From Pleomorphochaeta sp963678575 (GTDB lineage Bacteria; Spirochaetota; Spirochaetia; Sphaerochaetales; Sphaerochaetaceae): a stretch of 64,000 nucleotides of DNA. The position numbers and the translations under genes are program-made. Below are positions 8,154-15,884 of the stretch, one piece after another. The number at the start of each line of letters is the position of its first letter. Position 1 is the first letter of the stretch. The stretch lies in the NCBI GenBank assembly GCA_963678575.2, contig CAXXHV010000002.1, forward strand, positions 930,001-994,000, given 5' to 3'. The notes beneath the pieces are model-generated. The model had not been told where the DNA came from and did not search any database. It worked only from the letters and a program-made list of their open reading frames with translations.

Positions 8154-8989
8154 TTAATTATACCTTTTTGTATTAGTTTTACTTTCAATTGATTAAAACT
8201 TGAGATTTCTTTTGAATTACTATTTATTAAGTTTCCATTAGCATTTGCTTTTGCAATTTCCGTTGAAAAGGGTATTTTTATTAATAATTCTTGATTTATA
8301 GTTTTTATATAATCTTCTATTATATAATCAATTGAATCATCACTTTTGTTAATTATGAATCCAAAAGGAATATTTAATAATTCAACTAGTTCAACAATCA
8401 TCATAATATTATGAAGTGAGAAAATAGTAGGTTCTGTGACCAATATACAATAATCAGCACCTTTTATTGCTTCCATAGTTGAACAGGCACTTCCTGGAGG
8501 ACAGTCGATTATTGATTGATCACTTTCATGTTTTAATACTTCACTAATTAATGAAACAGCAGAAGCTTCTCCAATTTTCATTTTTCCACTAATAATTGTG
8601 TTGTCATTTTTTTTATAAATTGAGATATTCCCCACTTCTATTTCTTTGTTATTTATTGCATTTTGAGAACAGACTAAATTACATCCACCACAGCTGTGGC
8701 AGACTTCATCGAATAACAAAGGTTCATTTTTTATGAATGCTAAGGCAGAGAACTTACAAAAGTTTACACAATCCCTACACCCATTACATTTTTCACTATC
8801 AAAGCTTGGAACTAATCTATAAACTTTTTTGTTTTCTACTAATTTACAATCAGAGTAGAAAATATGACCATTTGGTTCTTCAACATCACAATCTAAATAA
8901 GTTGAACCATTTATAATATTTGATAAGTTAGTAGAAATAAATGTTTTACCACTTCCACCTTTTCCACTTAATACGGCAATTTTACTCAT
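8150..8989 (-). CDS. MinD/Mrp-type P-loop ATPase with inserted ferredoxin domain (paralogue)
   Basis: A 279-aa paralogue of the downstream gene: Walker A GKGGSGKTF at residues 9-17, ferredoxin cysteines at 68, 71, 74, 78 and 97, 100, 103, 107, then DCPPGSACS and a SIMIBI core. Twin ATPases of this kind usually act as a pair, possibly a heterodimer holding iron-sulfur clusters. The start lies 5 nt after the stop of the NifX-like gene and has no Shine-Dalgarno of its own, so translation is probably coupled. Substrate unknown. Confidence 0.88.
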   Translation of the reverse strand: MSKIAVLSGKGGSGKTFISTNLSNIINGSTYLDCDVEEPNGHIFYSDCKLVENKKVYRLVPSFDSEKCNGCRDCVNFCKFSALAFIKNEPLLFDEVCHSCGGCNLVCSQNAINNKEIEVGNISIYKKNDNTIISGKMKIGEASAVSLISEVLKHESDQSIIDCPPGSACSTMEAIKGADYCILVTEPTIFSLHNIMMIVELVELLNIPFGFIINKSDDSIDYIIEDYIKTINQELLIKIPFSTEIAKANANGNLINSNSKEISSFNQLKVKLIQKGIIK

Positions 8990-8994
8990 CTACT

Positions 8995-9357
8995 TTAGCC
9001 GTGATGATAACCACTATGAATATGAACCATAGTATCTAATTTATCTTGGAGAAGTAAATCAATATTTTCTTGAACAGTTAAATTTTCTTTTGGTGAATAT
9101 AAATTAATATTAGCACTTGTTAATACTTTTACAGCATTTTCACCTAATCTATAAGCAATAATTGCATCTAGATTTAAATCTACTAGAAATTGAGAAGCTT
9201 TGATACCAGCTCCACCTTGTGCATTTTTTGCCTCATTGTTATAAAATTCAACGCTTTTTGTTATTGTATTATAAACAGCAAAATATGGAGCTCTTCCAAA
9301 TGTCGGATTAACATTTTGATTTAAATCTTTTTCAATAGTTGCAATACCTATTTTCAT
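8995..9357 (-). CDS. NifX/NifB-C-like iron-molybdenum cofactor family protein
   Basis: This 120-aa protein has the dinitrogenase iron-molybdenum cofactor fold: MKIGIAT start, NPTFGRAPYFAVYNT, GGAGIKASQFLVD, and a His-rich end (HIHSGYHHG) that could bind metal. Family members bind FeMo-co precursors or related clusters, but many occur in organisms that do not fix nitrogen, as seems the case here, since no nif structural genes are seen. It leads the operon with the two ferredoxin-ATPases. AGAAGG is the ribosome site. Confidence 0.85.
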   Translation of the reverse strand: MKIGIATIEKDLNQNVNPTFGRAPYFAVYNTITKSVEFYNNEAKNAQGGAGIKASQFLVDLNLDAIIAYRLGENAVKVLTSANINLYSPKENLTVQENIDLLLQDKLDTMVHIHSGYHHG

Positions 9358-9706
9358 TATTGTACCTTCTCTTTATTAAAATATACTTAAAAGATATCCA
9401 TCAAACAAACATATGTCAATAACATTTATAGAATTTATTACTTTTTTTTTAACATATATCGAAAACTATCTTTGTTAAATTTAATTATTTATATAAAAAG
9501 ATAAATTATCCTTATCAATTTTAACTCTATCTAGAATTATAATTTATGTCAAAAAATTATTTGTTAAAATTTCAATTTATGTATTTCTTATAATACATGT
9601 TTGAATTATATAATAAGGTATACTCTAATTATTAATTAATTTTTATTTAGAAAGCAGTTTGAAAAAAATCTATTTTTAATTAATAATACAAATAAGTAGA
9701 AAAAAA
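9358..9706. other. 349-bp intergenic region, no gene seen
   Basis: Extremely AT-rich spacer between the NifX-like operon start and the 3' end of the REC-EAL gene. I see no convincing ORF. A 12-bp A/T-only inverted repeat (9628-9639 with 9676-9687) is the only structure and may be chance or a weak terminator. Confidence 0.5.
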
Positions 9707-11431
9707 TTAAATTATTGCTTTTTTTAATGTTTCTTTCTTTAACATTTCAATAAAAACGTTTTCCTCAACTGGTCTTGAGAATAAAAACCCTTGACCCACT
9801 TCACAACCAATTTCTTTTAAAAAGTTTTCTTGTTCTTGAGTCTCAATGCCTTCTGCGACAACAGGTAATTTTAATAATCTATTCATATCCATAATTGATT
9901 TTAATATTATAGCTGCTCTCTCATTTGATTCTAACCCTTGTAAAAAAGTTAAATCAATTTTTAATGCGTCAAAAACTAAATCTTTTAATACATTTAAAGA
10001 TGAGTAGCCACTCCCAAAATCATCCATATGAACACTTAAGCCAGATTCTTGACATTTATTTACAACACTTTGAACTTGGTCAGGATCATTCATATATGAT
10101 GTTTCAGTAATTTCAATATTAATACAATCAGGTGTAATTCCATGCTTATCAATCAAGTCTAAAATTTCAACCCATAATTTATCACGATAAAAATTATTTC
10201 TAGAAACGTTAACTGAAACAGGTATTTTCATAAGCCCCATTTTTTGCCATTTAGCTACACTTTCGCAAGTTTTATCCCAAACATAATAATCTAATTGATG
10301 TATTACTCCATTTGCTTCTAATATTGGAATAAATACTCCAGGACTTAACATACCAAGAGAAGGATGCTGCCATCTAACTAAAGCCTCAGCACCAACAATT
10401 GATTTATCATTTAATGAATATTTAGGTTGAAAATAAATTAAAATATCACCATTTTCTATTGCTATATCTATACCAGAGACTACGGCTTGTTCAATTTTTA
10501 ACCATTTGTCTAATTTTTCATTATAAACTACATAAACACTAACATCTCTACTTTGTTTAGCTTTGGCTAAAGCATAAGCAGCTCTATCACACATTAATTC
10601 AATTGGAAGATCTCGATTTTCAATTTTATAAACTCCAAATACATTAACTAAAGAAATATCTAAAGGATAATCTTTAAGAAATGATTCAATTTTAATTAAA
10701 TCGAATTTTAAATCTTCTTTATTTTTTTTAATTAATCCAACAAAATCATCATCATTAAATCGTGAAACTACTGCATCTTTACCTAAAACTTCTACTAAAT
10801 GTCTTGCATATGCTTGTAACAAAATGTCACCTGCTTTTTTTCCATATAATTCATTTACTAATTTAAAACGAACAAAATCACCTCTTATTAAATAATAATT
10901 TTGAGTAGGATTTTCAATTAAAATCTCATTACTTATTTTATAAAATGCATCTTTATTAAATAATCCTGTTAATTTATCTACTTCACTTGCATAAGCAATT
11001 TGTTTTGCAGTTAAATTAAAATAATTTCGATCTTGAGTTAATTTTAATAATTGATATGAATTAATAATTTGACTTACTTTATTTAAAAGTTTTTCGGAAT
11101 TAAAAGGTTTTGGTAAAATATCGTTCGCCCCAAGTTCTAAGGCCTTATATAAGCTACTGACTTGATCATCAGCTGTTAATACTATTATGGGAATCTCATT
11201 GAATAAATAATGTTTAGAAGCTTCACTTAAAAATTGAAAGCCATCCATAATTGGCATAGATAAATCTAAAATGATTAAAGATATTGTTTTTGCGTTTTCC
11301 TTTGCAAGATTTAATCCAAGCAACCCATTTTCGGCTTCAAGGGTTTGATATTGATTTTTTAATATACCAACCAACAGTTTTCTTTGGATTTTATCATCAT
11401 CTATAATTAAGATTGTACCCTTGTCGGCCAT
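9707..11431 (-). CDS. response regulator with degenerate GGDEF and EAL phosphodiesterase domain
   Basis: The 574-aa protein has a receiver domain (residues 1-125: DDD at 11-13, phospho-Asp 56 in LIILDLSMP, KP near 107), a GGDEF-fold domain whose active site reads NDDDF instead of GGDEF, and an EAL domain (about 320-565) with GAEALVRWQ, NVSRNNF, EITETSY, MDDFGSGYSSL and PVVAEGIETQEQ intact. It should hydrolyse cyclic-di-GMP in response to phosphorylation; the GGDEF domain is probably inactive or regulatory. CTGGAG precedes the ATG. No histidine kinase is adjacent, so the signal comes from elsewhere. Confidence 0.92.
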   Translation of the reverse strand: MADKGTILIIDDDKIQRKLLVGILKNQYQTLEAENGLLGLNLAKENAKTISLIILDLSMPIMDGFQFLSEASKHYLFNEIPIIVLTADDQVSSLYKALELGANDILPKPFNSEKLLNKVSQIINSYQLLKLTQDRNYFNLTAKQIAYASEVDKLTGLFNKDAFYKISNEILIENPTQNYYLIRGDFVRFKLVNELYGKKAGDILLQAYARHLVEVLGKDAVVSRFNDDDFVGLIKKNKEDLKFDLIKIESFLKDYPLDISLVNVFGVYKIENRDLPIELMCDRAAYALAKAKQSRDVSVYVVYNEKLDKWLKIEQAVVSGIDIAIENGDILIYFQPKYSLNDKSIVGAEALVRWQHPSLGMLSPGVFIPILEANGVIHQLDYYVWDKTCESVAKWQKMGLMKIPVSVNVSRNNFYRDKLWVEILDLIDKHGITPDCINIEITETSYMNDPDQVQSVVNKCQESGLSVHMDDFGSGYSSLNVLKDLVFDALKIDLTFLQGLESNERAAIILKSIMDMNRLLKLPVVAEGIETQEQENFLKEIGCEVGQGFLFSRPVEENVFIEMLKKETLKKAII

Positions 11432-11669
11432 TTATGTCTCCAGTTGTTTTTTTTATTCTTAACTCATTATATCACAAAATATACTTTAATCAATATCAAA
11501 TAGTAGGTTTTGACTATAAAAATGAAATTATTCCAAATAAAAAATTTAAAAAAATATTTTTATTCCAAAGTTATGACATATAAAGATAAAAAAATTAATC
11601 GAGTTTATATTCCATTTTTTACATTTCAAACATGAATATTTTACATGTAATAATTATTTTTTTAAAAGA

Positions 11670-12626
11670 TTATTCAAATATTGAAGGGGTTACAACTTCC
11701 CCTGTAACTTGTTTAGCATTCAATAAACTAATGATTTTATTAATTGCCAATTCATATATTTTATCAATATGAAATTCTATTGAAGCAACATTATCAATTA
11801 ATGAAATATATGGGGCTCCATCGTATCCAATAATTGGAATATTAAAGTTTATTTTATAAAGTGTTTTTACTAAAACTAAATCGTTTACAAATGCAATCCC
11901 ATCTACTTGTTTATCCTTAATTTTTTTTAAAATATATGCAGTTATTTTATTTATTTCTTTTGAGTCCATAAAATCTATTTCTACTATTTCTATATCTGGA
12001 TATACTTGTTTTATTCCAGCAAGTCTTTGGGAATGAGACAATACTTTATTTATATATCCACTTATATAGATTGGTTTTAATACATCTTTACTTTTTAAAT
12101 ATTCACCTTGTAAAACACCACCTAAATAATTGTCCGTTGAAACATGTAAATAATCATCATTAGGTTTAATATGATGAGCTAGAATGTAAGGAATTGGGAG
12201 TTCCTTAAAAAAAGACTCCTCTTTTTTTGTATCAATGTCGTATCCAATGATGGCATCAACTTTTTTACAAATTGGGATTAAATCTTTTTTATCATTTACT
12301 GTATAAAAACTTAATTGATAACTAGAATTTTCAATTGCATTTAGCATACCTCTTAAGGCTTGCGCATAAAACCAATCAAATAATTTTATTGAACCCCAAT
12401 AGTAAGTTCTATCTTCTTTGTTAATTTGAACCACTGCAATCTTCCCAGTACTTCTTCTTCTAAGTTGAGATGCGGCTTTATTTGGAATATAATTTAGTTT
12501 TTTTGCAGCTAATAATACCCTTTTTTTTAATTCCTCTGAGACAGATTCACTGTTATTAAAAACTCTGCTAACTGTTGCACTACTTACTTTTGCCTCTTTT
12601 GCTACTTGATCTCTTGTAGTTTGCAT
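11670..12626 (-). CDS. LacI/GalR-family transcriptional repressor of the galactose locus
   Basis: Residues 1-50 hold the LacI helix-turn-helix (TRDQVAKEAKVSSATVSRVFNN) and hinge region; the rest is a periplasmic-binding-protein-like effector domain (HHIKPNDDYLHVSTDN, IIGYDGAPY). The reading frame extends 16 codons upstream, but GGAG 6 nt before the ATG at 12626 and the start of the HTH fix the start there. It is divergent from galTK, and a perfect 16-bp palindrome lies between them, so it most likely represses galTK and itself in response to galactose or a derivative. The ligand is inferred from neighbours. Confidence 0.88.
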   Translation of the reverse strand: MQTTRDQVAKEAKVSSATVSRVFNNSESVSEELKKRVLLAAKKLNYIPNKAASQLRRRSTGKIAVVQINKEDRTYYWGSIKLFDWFYAQALRGMLNAIENSSYQLSFYTVNDKKDLIPICKKVDAIIGYDIDTKKEESFFKELPIPYILAHHIKPNDDYLHVSTDNYLGGVLQGEYLKSKDVLKPIYISGYINKVLSHSQRLAGIKQVYPDIEIVEIDFMDSKEINKITAYILKKIKDKQVDGIAFVNDLVLVKTLYKINFNIPIIGYDGAPYISLIDNVASIEFHIDKIYELAINKIISLLNAKQVTGEVVTPSIFE

Positions 12627-12641
12627 TTTTACTCCATTTAC

Positions 12642-12682
12642 TTGACATAATATATATGGTAATATAATGTACACGTGTACAT
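12642..12682 (+). promoter_or_regulatory. galT promoter and LacI-type palindromic operator
   Basis: ATGTACACGTGTACAT (12667-12682) is a perfect 16-bp palindrome with the central CG typical of LacI-family operators. It overlaps a TATAAT (12663-12668) downstream of TTGACA (12642-12647, spacer 15) and lies between the divergent galR and galT starts, so one bound repressor could block both. Confidence 0.75.
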
Positions 12683-12700
12683 ATTATTATAGGAGTAATC

Positions 12701-13762
12701 ATGAATAAATTACAAGAGTCAACTCATAACAGATTAAACCCATTAACTGGCGAATGGGTTAAAGTTTCACCACATAGGACAAAAAGACCTTGGCAAGGAC
12801 AAGTTGAAGATGTTCAAATTCCTAGCTCTATTGAGTACGAACCTTCCTGTTATTTATGCCCAACAAATACTCGTAGCAATAAAGAAATTAATCCAGATTA
12901 CAAAGATACTTATGTTTTTACTAATGACTTTTCAGCTCTTTTAAAAGACAATGAAAGTGAAAGTCTTTCTTTTGGCCCAAATAATTTATTACAAGCAAAG
13001 GGTGAAAAAGGAATTTGTAAGGTAATTTGTTTTTCAGCTCGTCATGATTTAACTATATCAAGAATGAGTGTTGACGACATTGTTAAAATTATTCAAGTGT
13101 GGAAAGAACAATATAATGAATTAGGTAGCTATTCATATATTAATCATGTTCAAATATTTGAAAACAAAGGTGCAATTATGGGGTGTTCTAACCCTCACCC
13201 ACATGGACAAATATGGGCAGAAGAAATAATTCCAAATTTACCAAGTATCGAATTGCAAAAACAAAAAGAATATTATAATGATAATGGCTCTTATATGTTA
13301 TTAGATTACGCTAAATATGAATTAAACGAAAATGTTAGAACGGTATATAGCAATGAGGATTTTATAGTTGTTGTTCCATATTGGGCAACCTGGCCTTATG
13401 AAACTATGATTTTACCTTTGAACAAAGCCATAACAAATTTAAATGATTTATCTAAAAAGAACGAAATTAATCTTGCTGAAGTAATAAGTAAGCTTACAAT
13501 CAAATATGATAATTTATTTAAAACAAATTTCCCATATTCAATGGGTATTCACCAAAAACCTACTGATGGAAATCAATATTTAGGGAATATAATGCATTTT
13601 CATTTCTTTCCACCACTATTAAGATCAGCTTCAGTAAAAAAATTTATGGTAGGTTATGAGCTACTTGCAATGGCACAAAGAGACATTACTGCTGAAACTG
13701 CTGCAAAACAATTGAGAGAACTGAGTTCTACTCATTATTTAAAAAATTTAATGGAGAATTAA
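12701..13762 (+). CDS. galT: galactose-1-phosphate uridylyltransferase, class I
   Basis: GalT swaps UMP between UDP-glucose and galactose-1-phosphate in the Leloir pathway. The 353-aa protein has the class I HIT-like active site NPHPHGQIW near residue 163, where the second His is the uridylylated nucleophile, plus CYLC (zinc site) and the C-terminal MGIHQKPTDG and HFHFFPP strands. TAGGAG precedes the ATG. galK starts 1 bp after its stop, so they form one operon. galE and a galactose transporter are not in the window. Confidence 0.96.
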   Translation: MNKLQESTHNRLNPLTGEWVKVSPHRTKRPWQGQVEDVQIPSSIEYEPSCYLCPTNTRSNKEINPDYKDTYVFTNDFSALLKDNESESLSFGPNNLLQAKGEKGICKVICFSARHDLTISRMSVDDIVKIIQVWKEQYNELGSYSYINHVQIFENKGAIMGCSNPHPHGQIWAEEIIPNLPSIELQKQKEYYNDNGSYMLLDYAKYELNENVRTVYSNEDFIVVVPYWATWPYETMILPLNKAITNLNDLSKKNEINLAEVISKLTIKYDNLFKTNFPYSMGIHQKPTDGNQYLGNIMHFHFFPPLLRSASVKKFMVGYELLAMAQRDITAETAAKQLRELSSTHYLKNLMEN

Positions 13763-13763
13763 T

Positions 13764-15029
13764 ATGATTAATGTAAAAAGTATAGAAAATAATGCTTTAT
13801 TTGATGTTTATCCAAAATTATATGGGAAAAAGTATGATACTAATTATTTAAATAAAAGATATATCTCATTATTAAAAACTCATGAAATTCTTTTCAATAA
13901 TGATTCAGCTATACTCTTTTCTACTGCTGGTAGAAGTGAACTTGGAGGCAATCATACTGATCATAATTTAGGTAAAGTTTTAGCTGCATCAATAAATCTT
14001 GACACTATAGCTGCTGTAAATAAAACTAATGATAATATTGCCATACTCATTAGTGAAGGCTTTCCTAAAGTTAAAGTTGATCTAAATAAATTAGATTATA
14101 AAAAAGAAGAAGAAAATACAACTCAAGGGTTACTTAGAGGTATCGCTTATGCTTTTATTCAAAAAGGATTAAAAATTGGGGGTTTTGTAGCTAACACAAG
14201 TTCTAATGTATTAAAAGGCAGTGGTTTATCTTCTTCTGCAGCTATTGAAGTATTATGTGCAACTATATTCAATAATCTGTATAATGAAGACGTTCTTACA
14301 CCTATTGAATTAGCAAAAATAAGTCAATTTGCTGAGAATAATTATTATGGAAAACCAAGCGGATTAATGGATCAATGTGCATGTGCAAGTGGTGGAATTA
14401 TTTCAATAGATTTTAAAGATAATAAAAATCCTAAAGTAATTAATATTCCATTTGATTTTAAGAAATTTGGATATAATTTAATTATTGTTGACACAAAAGG
14501 CTCACATAATGATTTAACACATTGCTATAGTGCTATTCCTAATGAAATGAAAGCTGTTGCAAATTATTTTAATAAGGAAGTACTTAGAGAAATTAGTTAT
14601 GATGACTTTTTTAACAATATAAAAGACTTAAGAGTATATTTAAAGAATGATCGCGCTTTGCTCAGAGCTATTCATTATTATAATGAAAACAAAAGAGTTG
14701 ATGATATGATCATAGCCTTACAAAATAACGACATAAATCAGTATTTAAAGCTAGTTAATAAATCTGGTCAAAGTTCTTATAATTATCTTCAAAATTTGTA
14801 TGACAATCCACTTGAACAAGGTTTAGGTTTAGCATTAGCTATTTTAGAAACAGTTCTCGATGGAGACGGCGCATATAGGGTTCACGGTGGTGGATTTGCT
14901 GGAACCGTTCAAGCCTATATTCCTTTTAACAAAACTGAAAAAATAATAACAGAACTTGAATCTGTATTTGGTATTGGTTGTGTAACAGAACTAAATATTA
15001 GAGAAATACCTACAATTTCTTTTGCTTAA
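13764..15029 (+). CDS. galK: galactokinase
   Basis: GalK phosphorylates galactose with ATP, feeding GalT. This GHMP kinase of 421 aa has the galactokinase signature GRSELGGNHTDHN near residue 52, the ATP loop LKGSGLSSSAAIEV near 150, DQCACASGG near 205 and the C-terminal RVHGGGFAGTVQ. In the signature, Ser-Glu-Leu replaces the more usual Val-Asn-Leu, a mild variation. It is co-transcribed with galT. Confidence 0.95.
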   Translation: MINVKSIENNALFDVYPKLYGKKYDTNYLNKRYISLLKTHEILFNNDSAILFSTAGRSELGGNHTDHNLGKVLAASINLDTIAAVNKTNDNIAILISEGFPKVKVDLNKLDYKKEEENTTQGLLRGIAYAFIQKGLKIGGFVANTSSNVLKGSGLSSSAAIEVLCATIFNNLYNEDVLTPIELAKISQFAENNYYGKPSGLMDQCACASGGIISIDFKDNKNPKVINIPFDFKKFGYNLIIVDTKGSHNDLTHCYSAIPNEMKAVANYFNKEVLREISYDDFFNNIKDLRVYLKNDRALLRAIHYYNENKRVDDMIIALQNNDINQYLKLVNKSGQSSYNYLQNLYDNPLEQGLGLALAILETVLDGDGAYRVHGGGFAGTVQAYIPFNKTEKIITELESVFGIGCVTELNIREIPTISFA

Positions 15030-15383
15030 ATCATATTGAAGCAACCTAATTTTATAAAAAACAAATTGTTTGCATTACTTTATAACAATTTGTTATATTT
15101 GTAATAATTAATTGTCTAATTTATATTTACAACATTTGGCTAATGTGTAAATAAAAATATATATTAAATTATAACTATTAGTATCTATTAAATTACTATT
15201 AGTTATAATTATAATTAATTTTAATGAAAATCATGATATAAACATTCAAGAATATCCATATTTATTAATCACAAAAATATAAATTTGCAAATTCCCTAAA
15301 TTTTTGACTTTTCAATAATACTTTGTTAATATTTTTTATATAACAAATAATATCAATATTTCAAAAATTTTAAGGAGTTAAAT
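15030..15383. other. 354-bp intergenic region after galK with a 10-bp inverted repeat
   Basis: ACAAATTGTT (15061-15070) and AACAATTTGT (15084-15093) form a perfect 10-bp inverted repeat 32 bp after galK. It may terminate galTK, although no clear T-run follows. The remainder is AT-rich and presumably holds the promoter of the next gene; no ORF is convincing. Confidence 0.5.
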
Positions 15384-15875
15384 TTGAAAAAGTATGTTCC
15401 TTTAAACTATTATAAAGCTTTATTATATTTAATATCAATTTCTCATTTATCAATTGATGATTTTGCTAAAAAAGCAAAAATATCTCCAAGTTTAATTAGA
15501 CATGCAAATGAAAATTGGAACCCTAAATATTCTACTGTTGAAAGAATTTGTTCAGTGGTTAATATCTCTATTTCTTGTTTTTTCTTAATTGCAGAAAATG
15601 AATCAGGATTATCAAATTCAATAACAATGAAATATGTTATTAAAGCAGAATCTTTATCTCCAAAAGAATTATGCTTAAAATTATCTCAAGTTAGAATAAA
15701 TAGGAATTTAACGGAATCGCAAATAGCTAATATATCAGGCATTAATAAAACAAACATATGTAATCGAGAGCACTGTAAAATAAATAATAATATGTTATGT
15801 TCAACTCTTGAGAAATATGCTTTTAGTTATGGACTAAGTATGAGTGCACTTATTGAAAAAATATACAATGAATAA
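15384..15875 (+). CDS. putative DNA-binding protein with two XRE-like helix-turn-helix units
   Basis: The start is TTG with AAGGAG 7 nt upstream. The 163-aa protein looks like two XRE/Cro-type HTH units in tandem: residues 10-70 (LSIDDFAKKAKISPSLIRHA, then STVERICSVVNISISCFF) and residues 93-160 (LTESQIANISGINKTNIC, then LCSTLEKYAFSYGLSMSALI). No effector domain is present. The HTH call comes from the pattern by eye; target genes are unknown. It is convergent with the EAL protein, 9 bp apart. Confidence 0.6.
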   Translation: MKKYVPLNYYKALLYLISISHLSIDDFAKKAKISPSLIRHANENWNPKYSTVERICSVVNISISCFFLIAENESGLSNSITMKYVIKAESLSPKELCLKLSQVRINRNLTESQIANISGINKTNICNREHCKINNNMLCSTLEKYAFSYGLSMSALIEKIYNE

Positions 15876-15884
15876 AGAATTAAA

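Noticed and set aside
7284..9357. Nitrogen-fixation cluster suggested by the NifX-like protein
   Set aside because: No nifH, nifD, nifK, nifE, nifN or nifB is present; this family is common outside diazotrophs.
9628..9687. 12-bp inverted repeat in the 9.4-9.7 kb gap
   Set aside because: Made only of A and T in a very AT-rich spacer, so likely chance.
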